Shown: positions 1-5,137 of the stretch, one piece after another
How the letters are laid out: every line of letters begins with the position of its first letter
Position numbering within the stretch: position 1 is the stretch's first letter
Source of the DNA: an uncultured Collinsella sp.
GTDB lineage: Bacteria; Actinomycetota; Coriobacteriia; Coriobacteriales; Coriobacteriaceae
Assembly: GCA_934630735.1 (NCBI GenBank)
Contig: CAKTWK010000058.1
Span: 1-7,468, forward strand
Direction of reading: 5' to 3'
Length of the DNA: 7,468 bases
Translations under genes and position numbers: made by a program
The notes under the pieces: model-generated
Databases searched by the model: none
What the model was told of the DNA's origin: nothing
What the model saw: only the letters and a program-made list of their open reading frames with translations

Positions 1-845
1 CGGATGGACTCCTTCAGAGCCTCGACCTTACCGATGCGGGAAAGCTTGTCGGCGTCGCGCAGGGCAGCGGCCATCTCGTCGTAGTGGGCGAAGATGCGCT
101 CCTGGACCTCCTCGACGGGCTGGTCGAGCGGGTACTCCTTCTTGACGATAGCGCCGTTGACCTGCTCCCACTCGGCGACGAACTCGTCTTGGGCCTGGCA
201 GAAGGCAGCGAGGGCCTCCTGGCCAAACTTCATAGCGGCGAGCATGTCGTCCTCGGAGATCTCCTCGGCGCCGGCCTCGACCATCGAGATAAAGTCGGCA
301 GAGCCGCCCAGCTCCAGGTCCAGGTCGGAGTTCTCGCGCTCCTCATAGGTGGGATTGACGATAAACTCGCCGGTCTCCACGTTGCGGCCGATGCGCACGC
401 AGGCAAGCGGGCCCTCGAAGGGCACGCCGCCGAGCGTCATGGCCAGCGAAGCGCCCATGACGTTGATGACGTCGAAGGGGTTGACCTGGTCGGCGACGAG
501 CGAGGTGGCGACGATGTGTACCTCGTTGCGGAAGCCGTCCGGGAAGCTCGGGCGGATCGGGCGGTCGATCATACGAGCCGTGAGCGTGGCCTTCTCGCTG
601 GGACGGCCCTCGCGCTTAAGGTAGCCACCCGGGATGCGGCCGGCAGCGTACATCTTCTCGTTGAAGTCGACGGTCAGCGGGAAGAAGTCGTAATTCTTAC
701 GCTCCTTGGAGACGACCACGGTGTCGAGCATCGTGGTGTCGCCCTGCTTGACCAGACAAGCGCCGGTGGCCTGCTTGGCAAGCTCGCCGGACTCGAAGGT
801 GTAGGTCTTGCCGTACAGCTCAAAGGTCTTGGATACGAGTGTCAT
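1..845 (-). CDS. pnp: Polyribonucleotide nucleotidyltransferase (PNPase), N-terminal part, cut by the left edge
   Basis: PNPase degrades RNA 3' to 5' with phosphate and is a core part of bacterial RNA turnover in the cytoplasm. The reading frame stays open from the ATG at 845 to the window edge, giving 281 residues of a protein usually about 700-750 long. The first RNase PH-like domain is clear: FFPLTVDF at residues 54-61, YAAGRIPGG at 66-74, and the signature REGRPSEKATLTARMIDRP at 78-96. A helical linker seems to begin near residue 240. The catalytic second RNase PH domain and the KH and S1 domains lie outside the window. An AAAGGAG Shine-Dalgarno sequence sits 4 nt before the ATG. The gene follows rpsO, the classical rpsO-pnp pairing, but a terminator and a structured leader lie between them, so its expression can be uncoupled from rpsO. 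Identification is very secure; only completeness is unknown. Confidence 0.97.
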   Translation of the reverse strand, partial: MTLVSKTFELYGKTYTFESGELAKQATGACLVKQGDTTMLDTVVVSKERKNYDFFPLTVDFNEKMYAAGRIPGGYLKREGRPSEKATLTARMIDRPIRPSFPDGFRNEVHIVATSLVADQVNPFDVINVMGASLAMTLGGVPFEGPLACVRIGRNVETGEFIVNPTYEERENSDLDLELGGSADFISMVEAGAEEISEDDMLAAMKFGQEALAAFCQAQDEFVAEWEQVNGAIVKKEYPLDQPVEEVQERIFAHYDEMAAALRDADKLSRIGKVEALKESI

Positions 846-940
846 TGTTCTCCTTTACCCCACAGGCCCCTTGCCTGCGGGCTTCTCATGTGACGCAGGC
901 CCCCTGCCCCCGCCACGCTTCAGAGCGTGATTGTTCACGC
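846..940 (-). promoter_or_regulatory. Structured 5' leader of pnp
   Basis: This non-coding stretch lies between the rpsO terminator and the pnp start. On the minus strand it holds two clear inverted repeats. GCGTGA-ACAA-TCACGC (925-940) is a 6-bp stem with a 4-nt loop. GCCTGCG pairs with CGCAGGC (894-900 with 873-879), a 7-bp stem with a 14-nt loop. The 3' arm of the second stem can instead pair within CAGGC-AAGGG-GCCTG close to the ribosome binding site, so two mutually exclusive folds are possible. In E. coli, PNPase represses its own synthesis through an RNase III-cut hairpin in the pnp leader; a similar role here is inference. I see no convincing promoter hexamers in this stretch. Confidence 0.45.
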
Positions 941-948
941 CCTTACAC

Positions 949-980
949 AAAAAGAGCGCCCCGCTGCGCAGGACGCTCTT
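949..980 (-). terminator. Rho-independent terminator downstream of rpsO
   Basis: On the minus strand, 15 nt after the rpsO stop codon, AAGAGCGTCC pairs with GGGCGCTCTT over 10 bp with a single G-U wobble. The 9-nt loop is followed by a run that makes five consecutive U residues, two of them in the stem, and then GUGU. The polarity is right for ending transcripts that come through rpsO. On the plus strand the wobble becomes a C-A mismatch and the A-rich side precedes the stem, so it should act mainly in the minus direction. The short U-run suggests partial read-through into pnp. Confidence 0.85.
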
Positions 981-995
981 AGCATGTACAAATCC

Positions 996-1274
996 TTACT
1001 GGATGTTGTCGCGGATGCCCAGAGCCTTGATGAGCTCACGGTACTCGACGATGTCGTTCTTCTTGATGTAGGAGAGAAGACGACGACGACGGCCAACGAG
1101 CATGAGCAGGCCACGACGGGTGTGGAAGTCCTTCTGGTGGGACTTCATGTGCTCGGTCAGCTCCTTGATGCGCTCGGACAGGATGGCGACCTGAACCTTG
1201 GGGTTACCGGTATCGACCGGCGAGTTACCGAACTGGGCGGTCAGCTCCGCCTTGCGCTCTTTGGAAACAGTCAT
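996..1274 (-). CDS. rpsO: 30S ribosomal protein S15
   Basis: S15 is a primary binding protein of the small subunit that contacts the central domain of 16S rRNA and helps form an intersubunit bridge. The 92-residue product is close to the usual 89 and shows the family pattern: a short N-terminal helix (SKERKAELTAQFG), DTGNPKVQVAILSERI at residues 21-36, then HMKSHQKDFHTRRGLL at 42-57 and the basic GRRRRLLSYIKK at 61-72. The open frame extends about 32 codons further upstream, but that part looks non-coding. The ATG at 1274 is preceded by AAAGGTGA about 5 nt away and gives the canonical N-terminus. The gene stands apart from recO by 138 nt and is closed by its own terminator, so it is probably a separately controlled unit feeding pnp by read-through. 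Confidence 0.98.
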   Translation of the reverse strand: MTVSKERKAELTAQFGNSPVDTGNPKVQVAILSERIKELTEHMKSHQKDFHTRRGLLMLVGRRRRLLSYIKKNDIVEYRELIKALGIRDNIQ

Positions 1275-1294
1275 TGTTTCACCTTTCGTTTCGC

Positions 1295-1310
1295 GTCGCC
1301 CGCGGGCGAC
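1295..1310 (-). promoter_or_regulatory. Perfect 16-bp palindrome in the rpsO leader
   Basis: GTCGCCCGCGGGCGAC is an exact palindrome that ends 20 nt before the rpsO ATG and just upstream of its ribosome binding site. As RNA it would fold into a GC-rich 6-bp stem with a 4-nt CGCG loop. S15 is known to repress its own mRNA through leader structures that differ between bacterial phyla, so this is a candidate S15-responsive element. A DNA-binding site for a dimeric regulator is the alternative. Neither role is shown by the sequence itself. Confidence 0.4.
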
Positions 1311-1379
1311 TCTATTCGCCTCGGACTGGGAAGCCGCCGGTGGAGCGAACATCCAAGGTCGAGGTACCAACAGGTCGGT

Positions 1380-1388
1380 ATGTTACCA
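1380..1388 (-). promoter_or_regulatory. Weak candidate extended -10 promoter element for rpsO
   Basis: The 138 nt between recO and rpsO have no terminator-like hairpin with a U-run. On the minus strand TGGTAACAT matches an extended -10 pattern (TGn followed by TAnnnT), which would start transcription about 100 nt before the rpsO ATG. No recognisable -35 hexamer lies at the usual distance. This is the best candidate in the leader but it is a weak one; rpsO could also be reached by read-through from recO. Confidence 0.22.
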
Positions 1389-1412
1389 CAAGCGGCGCGT
1401 GCCTGCGCATCA

Positions 1413-2162
1413 TCACCGACCCAACATGAATTCCATCGCACGGAGCCGCTGATCGGTGTGCGTGGCAGCCCAAACATGCGAAAGCCCCAGCAAAAACGCA
1501 GCCGTATGAGGATCGATCTGCTCGTCCATAAGGGCATCGAACGTCATGGACATGAGGGCGCGCAGCCATGCGACCTCGCCGACCGATACCAACTCGGCGC
1601 CAGGCACGCTCGAGGCACACGACCCGCACAGAAGCCCGCCGGCCTGGGCCGAGAAATGCGAGAGCATGGGATCGCCGCACGAGACGCAAGCCGAGAAATC
1701 GGGTCGGTAACCAACGTGCGACAGCAGTTTGAAGACAAAGGCCGCCACGAGCAGGTCCATATGTGCCGAGTCAAGACCGCTGCCGACAAGCGTGAGCGCC
1801 CGCTGCGTGATGGCAAAGGTAAATGGATCCTCGGCATCCTCGAACGAGCACACGCGCGCAACCTCGGCAATCGCGCTGGCGGCGCAGGTCGTCTCGTAGT
1901 CAGGAGCAGCACCGAGCGGCGCCTCCATAAGCTCCGCCTGAGAAACCACGTCGAGCGAGCGACCATGCGCCAACAGCATATCAACGGTGCAGAAGAGCTC
2001 GCAGCGGGCCGCAAGGCGACCGCCAGGCTTACGTGCGCCCTTAGCCACGGCACGCACCTGCCGCCCCCGTTCGTCGAGCATCGTCAAAATCAGGTCGGTT
2101 TCCTTGAGCTTCGTCTTGTCGAGGACGAGCACCTTCGTGCGATATGTGCGAGAGCCTGCCAT
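1413..2162 (-). CDS. recO: DNA repair protein RecO
   Basis: RecO acts with RecR, and in some bacteria RecF, to load RecA onto SSB-coated single-stranded DNA during recombinational repair. The 249-residue product has the N-terminal OB-fold pattern (RTYRTKVLVLDKTKLKETDLILTML from residue 5; VRAVAKGARKPGGRL at 36-50) and a helical C-terminal domain. That domain carries a zinc-binding pair, CVSC at 159-162 and CGSC at 179-182, which many but not all RecO proteins have. The start at 2162 gives the family N-terminus. No Shine-Dalgarno sequence is visible; instead the start sits one base after a hairpin that contains the era stop codon, 12 nt upstream. Translation is therefore probably coupled to era. 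The era-recO order is widespread, as in rnc-era-recO of E. coli. RecO is the last gene of the long block. Confidence 0.95.
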   Translation of the reverse strand: MAGSRTYRTKVLVLDKTKLKETDLILTMLDERGRQVRAVAKGARKPGGRLAARCELFCTVDMLLAHGRSLDVVSQAELMEAPLGAAPDYETTCAASAIAEVARVCSFEDAEDPFTFAITQRALTLVGSGLDSAHMDLLVAAFVFKLLSHVGYRPDFSACVSCGDPMLSHFSAQAGGLLCGSCASSVPGAELVSVGEVAWLRALMSMTFDALMDEQIDPHTAAFLLGLSHVWAATHTDQRLRAMEFMLGR

Positions 2163-2163
2163 G

Positions 2164-2189
2164 AACGCCGAAGCTTAATCTTCGGCGTT
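2164..2189 (-). promoter_or_regulatory. Hairpin enclosing the era stop codon and abutting the recO start
   Basis: On the minus strand AACGCCGAAG (2180-2189) and CTTCGGCGTT (2164-2173) form a perfect 10-bp inverted repeat around a 6-nt loop, ATTAAG, which contains the era TAA. The second arm ends one base before the recO ATG and occupies the place where a ribosome binding site would be. No U-run follows, so it is not a standard terminator. A ribosome finishing era would melt the stem, which suggests translational coupling (inference). Confidence 0.6.
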
Positions 2190-3245
2190 GTAGCCAAAGC
2201 GACGGATCTGTGCCTCGTCATCGCGCCAGCCGGCCTTGACCTTCACGTCGAGTTCCAAAAAGACCTGCGTGCCAAAGATACGCTCAAGGTCACGACGAGC
2301 ATCGATGCCGATGTGCTTGATCATCTCGCCGCCCTTGCCGATGATGATGCCCTTCTGCCCCTCGCGCTCGACGTAAATCGTGGCGTGCACGCGCAGAACC
2401 TTCTTAGTCTGCTCGAGCGCGTCACAGATGACGCCCACGGAGTGAGGGATCTCGTCGCGGGTGCGACGCAGAACCTTCTCGCGTACAAACTCGGACACGA
2501 GGGTCTCGTCGGACGCGTCGGTGCCCATGTCCTCGGGGAACCAGCGCGGGCCCTCGGGCAAAAAGTGAGCGACGGTCTCGATAAACGCATCGACGTTGAA
2601 GTTCTTGACCGACGACGTCACGATCTCGTCATCGTATTCCATAAGCTCGTGAGCGGCCTTGAGCTGTTCCATAACCTGGGCGGGATCGGCCTCGTCGGCC
2701 TTCGTGAGCACCAGGACCTTTTTGGAACGGGCGCTCTTGACGCGCTCGGCAACCCAGGCGTCTCCCCTGCCGATGGGTTTGGTGGCGTCGATCAGAAACG
2801 CGACGACGTCTACGTCATTGAGCTCAAACAGGGCGCTCTTGTTGAGCTCGGATCCCAGGCCGTCCTTGGGCTTGTGGATACCCGGAGTGTCAACGAAGAC
2901 CAGCTGGTAACCGGGGCGGTTGACCACGGCGCGCATACGGCGGCGGGTCGTCTGGGCCACCGGAGAGGTGATGGCGACCTTCTTGCCGTAACAGGCGTTG
3001 AGCAGCGTGGACTTGCCGGCGTTGGGGCGACCGACCAGGGCCACAAAGCCGCTGCGGAAACCGGGTTCCACGTCGCCAAAGCCCGCGTGGCTCTCGTCCT
3101 CGTCGCACAGGGCATCGAGTTCCTCATCGCTCATACCCTCAAACGGGTCGAACTCCTCGACCTCGTCAAACGAATCGGCACCTTCAGCCTCGTCCAGGAC
3201 CTCGTCATCCAAAACTTCATCGGTAGGCTGCATATTGTCGGACAT
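2175..3245 (-). CDS. era: GTPase Era with an acidic N-terminal extension
   Basis: Era is a GTPase that binds the 3' end of 16S rRNA and checks 30S maturation. The 356-residue product is about 55 longer than the usual 300. The G domain begins near residue 64: G1 GRPNAGKST at 72-80, switch region QTTRRR at 98-103, G3 DTPG at 119-122, and G4 TKAD at 181-184 in place of NKxD. The C-terminal KH domain has GIIIGKGGEMIKHIG at 299-313. Residues 1-60 are unusual: 26 are Asp or Glu, and there is no Lys or Arg before residue 64. The ATG at 3245 has an AAAGGGA ribosome binding site about 6 nt away, just after the dgkA stop codon, which supports the long form. An internal ATG at residue 38 would still leave an acidic tail. 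The gene lies 12 nt after dgkA and 12 nt before recO. Confidence 0.97.
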   Translation of the reverse strand: MSDNMQPTDEVLDDEVLDEAEGADSFDEVEEFDPFEGMSDEELDALCDEDESHAGFGDVEPGFRSGFVALVGRPNAGKSTLLNACYGKKVAITSPVAQTTRRRMRAVVNRPGYQLVFVDTPGIHKPKDGLGSELNKSALFELNDVDVVAFLIDATKPIGRGDAWVAERVKSARSKKVLVLTKADEADPAQVMEQLKAAHELMEYDDEIVTSSVKNFNVDAFIETVAHFLPEGPRWFPEDMGTDASDETLVSEFVREKVLRRTRDEIPHSVGVICDALEQTKKVLRVHATIYVEREGQKGIIIGKGGEMIKHIGIDARRDLERIFGTQVFLELDVKVKAGWRDDEAQIRRFGYNAED

Positions 3246-3257
3246 GGGTATCCCTTT

Positions 3258-3635
3258 CTAAATAAAGTCGAGCGCGTGGGCAAAGACAAGCAAGCCAACG
3301 ATCGCGGCGGTAATGGAAAGAACGTATACAGAAGCAGCGGCGATATCCTTCGCGCGCTTGGCCAACGGATGCAGCTCCTGGGTCGCCAGGTCGACAATCG
3401 CCTCCATGGCGGTATTGCACAACTCGCCGTGAATCACCAGGCCGCAGCAGATGATGACCGTAGCCCACTCGGCAATATCGAGCCCCACGATGCAGCCGGC
3501 AATGACGGTGCACACGCCCGCCACGAGCATAACCTTGATATTGCGCTCGGTCTTGACGGCGGTGACGAAGCCCTCCATGGCGTATGAGAACGACTTTAAA
3601 AAGGACGGATGGTCCTTGTTCGATCCGGGAATCAT
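3258..3635 (-). CDS. dgkA: Diacylglycerol/undecaprenol kinase family protein, small integral membrane type
   Basis: Proteins of this family phosphorylate a lipid alcohol with ATP at the cytoplasmic face of the membrane. In Gram-positive bacteria the usual substrate is undecaprenol, which recycles the cell-wall carrier lipid; that substrate is inferred here. The 125-residue product has an N-terminal amphipathic part with AMEGFVTAVKTERN (19-32) and hydrophobic segments at about 35-51, 56-69 and 103-121. The family signature is ELCNTAMEAIVDL at 71-83, continuing into HPLAKRAKDIAAASV at 89-103. The catalytic and metal-binding residues expected in it (E71, N74, E78, D97) are present. The ribosome binding site TAGGAG incorporates the ybeY stop codon, with 9 nt between the genes. 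The dgkA-era neighbourhood is typical of Firmicutes, where a cytidine deaminase gene often lies between them; none is present here. Confidence 0.93.
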   Translation of the reverse strand: MIPGSNKDHPSFLKSFSYAMEGFVTAVKTERNIKVMLVAGVCTVIAGCIVGLDIAEWATVIICCGLVIHGELCNTAMEAIVDLATQELHPLAKRAKDIAAASVYVLSITAAIVGLLVFAHALDFI

Positions 3636-3644
3636 AGACGGCTC

Positions 3645-4154
3645 CTAGTCGTGGGCATGATTGGTTATGGGGCCGACGTGGACGAGTTTGGGGTCCTCGC
3701 CGCGCTCAAGCGCCAGGTCGCGCAGGATGGCATCCTCGCGTGCCTCCATGACCTCGGCCTCATCGTCCTCGATGTGGTCGTAACCCAGCAGGTGCAGCAT
3801 TCCGTGCACGAGCATCAGTCGGCACTCATCGGCGGGGCTGTTGCCAAAGCCGGGGGCCTGACGGGCAATAACCTGCGGAGCCAGGATAATATCGCCGAGC
3901 TCGAGCGTCTCGTCGGCGGAAATGTCCTCGTCAAAGGCCGAGTCGCATTCAAACGAGAGCACGTCGGTCGTGCGATCGATGCCACGCCACTCAAGGTTGA
4001 GCTCGTGCATCTCGTCCTCATCGACATACGAAAGGGAAATCTCGACCTCACGCTCAACACCCTCGTCGGCAAGCACAACTGAGCAGATGTGCTCCACCTC
4101 CTGAGCATCGAGCAGCGTATCGAGCTCGGCATCGTTGCTGATCAATACACTCAA
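3645..4154 (-). CDS. ybeY: Endoribonuclease YbeY (rRNA maturation factor), TTG start
   Basis: YbeY is a single-strand-specific metallo-endoribonuclease needed for 16S rRNA 3'-end maturation and ribosome quality control. The 169-residue product carries the UPF0054 metal site HGMLHLLGYDH (H117, H121, H127) and the conserved RTTDVLSF at 61-68. The central part is acidic, with DSAFDEDISADETLELGD at 71-88. The start codon is TTG: an AAAGGAG sequence lies 5 nt upstream, and the N-terminus MSVLISND fits the family. The TTG overlaps the phoH TGA in a TTGA junction (4-nt overlap), so translation is probably coupled. The phoH-ybeY pair is very widely conserved. The C-terminus runs about 40 residues past the histidine motif, slightly longer than the minimal family, ending in a His- and Asp-rich tail. 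Confidence 0.96.
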   Translation of the reverse strand: MSVLISNDAELDTLLDAQEVEHICSVVLADEGVEREVEISLSYVDEDEMHELNLEWRGIDRTTDVLSFECDSAFDEDISADETLELGDIILAPQVIARQAPGFGNSPADECRLMLVHGMLHLLGYDHIEDDEAEVMEAREDAILRDLALERGEDPKLVHVGPITNHAHD

Positions 4155-5137
4155 CGGGACTCCTTTCGATCGTGTGCGCGCTGCTCGCGCGCATCGTCGT
4201 ATGCATCATAGGCCTCAACGATACGGCCCACCAGGGCATGGCGCACCACATCGGCGCGCTCCAGGTGAGAAAACGTCACATCGTCGACGCGACCCAAAAT
4301 CCTTTCGACATCGGCAAGGCCGCCGCGACGACCCACCAGGTCACGCTGGCTCAGGTCGCCGGTTATCACGAACTTGGAATTAAAACCCAGGCGCGTCAGG
4401 AACATCTTCATCTGCTCGGGCGTCGTGTTTTGTGCCTCATCGAGCACCACAAAGGCATCACTCAGCGTTCGACCGCGCATGTAGGCGAGCGGGGCGATCT
4501 CGATCACGCCACGCTCCATAAGCTCATCGGTGCGTTCGCGATCCATCATGTCAAAGAGGGCATCATAGAGCGGGCGCATATACGGGTCGATCTTTTCCTC
4601 GAGGGTGCCGGGCAAAAAGCCTAGGTTCTCCCCCGCCTCGACAACCGGGCGAGTCAGGATCAGGCGGCCTACCTCATGGCGCTTGAGTGCGGCAACGGCG
4701 AGCGCCATGGCCAGATAGGTTTTACCGGTACCGGCGGGACCGAGGCCAAATGTGATTGTATGCGAGCGGATGGCATCCACATAGCGCTTTTGACCGAGCG
4801 TCTTGGGGCGGATGACGCGACCGCGATACGATAACAGCACGTCATCGCGCAGCGACGAGGCATCATGCTCGCCGTCGCGCAGAACGGCCAGACAGCGCGA
4901 GACATCATCGGCAGAAAGCGTGCGCCCGGCAGCAGCCTCACGAAAAGCATGTTCGAAAAAACGCGCGACCAGCTCGACCTCGTCCGAATCGCCGCTCACG
5001 GCAACGCTGCCACCGCGGGCAACCACATGGGCGTGCACCAAGTTCTCGAGTGCACGAAGGACGCCATCGCCGGCGCCCAAAACGCGCGAGGGGTCGATAC
5101 CCTCGGGAACGATAAGTCTAATCTTCGAGGCTTCCAT
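4151..5137 (-). CDS. phoH: PhoH family P-loop ATPase (PhoH/YbeZ type)
   Basis: PhoH-like proteins are cytoplasmic P-loop ATPases related to the core of superfamily 1 helicases. They are associated with RNA metabolism and in several bacteria act with YbeY, encoded directly downstream here. The 328-residue product has an N-terminal small domain (about 1-100), then the ATPase with Walker A GPAGTGKT at 133-140, LTRPVVEAGENLGFLPGTLEEK at 161-182, Walker B VVLDEAQ at 230-236, QMKMFLTRLG at 242-251 and sensor-like VITGDLSQ at 257-264. The open frame extends 35 codons further upstream. I place the start at 5137 because that is where family similarity begins and a GGGAGG lies just upstream. It then overlaps the mtaB end by 20 nt. 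The C-terminal tail after residue 310 is highly charged. The phosphate-starvation link in the name comes from E. coli PhoH and is not implied here. Confidence 0.95.
   Translation of the reverse strand: MEASKIRLIVPEGIDPSRVLGAGDGVLRALENLVHAHVVARGGSVAVSGDSDEVELVARFFEHAFREAAAGRTLSADDVSRCLAVLRDGEHDASSLRDDVLLSYRGRVIRPKTLGQKRYVDAIRSHTITFGLGPAGTGKTYLAMALAVAALKRHEVGRLILTRPVVEAGENLGFLPGTLEEKIDPYMRPLYDALFDMMDRERTDELMERGVIEIAPLAYMRGRTLSDAFVVLDEAQNTTPEQMKMFLTRLGFNSKFVITGDLSQRDLVGRRGGLADVERILGRVDDVTFSHLERADVVRHALVGRIVEAYDAYDDAREQRAHDRKESR
4160..4166 (-). promoter_or_regulatory. Ribosome binding site that fixes the TTG start of ybeY
   Basis: AAAGGAG on the minus strand lies 5 nt before the TTG codon at 4154 and inside the phoH 3' end. 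No in-frame ATG or GTG lies nearby with comparable spacing, so this site decides the start. Confidence 0.75.

Noticed and set aside
84..893. 269-codon open frame on the plus strand
   Set aside because: It is the codon-aligned antisense shadow of pnp, whose signature motifs are clear on the other strand.
1275..1370. N-terminal extension of rpsO from an upstream start at 1370
   Set aside because: The extra residues are unlike S15. The ATG at 1274 has a good ribosome binding site, and the upstream stretch contains the leader palindrome.
2164..2189. era/recO hairpin as a rho-independent terminator
   Set aside because: No U-run follows the stem on the minus strand, and recO begins immediately after it.
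927..3587. 886-codon open frame on the plus strand
   Set aside because: It is exactly codon-aligned and antisense to rpsO, recO, era and dgkA, all of which are unmistakable. Scarcity of TTA, CTA and TCA codons in those genes explains it, and the protein has no recognisable domain.
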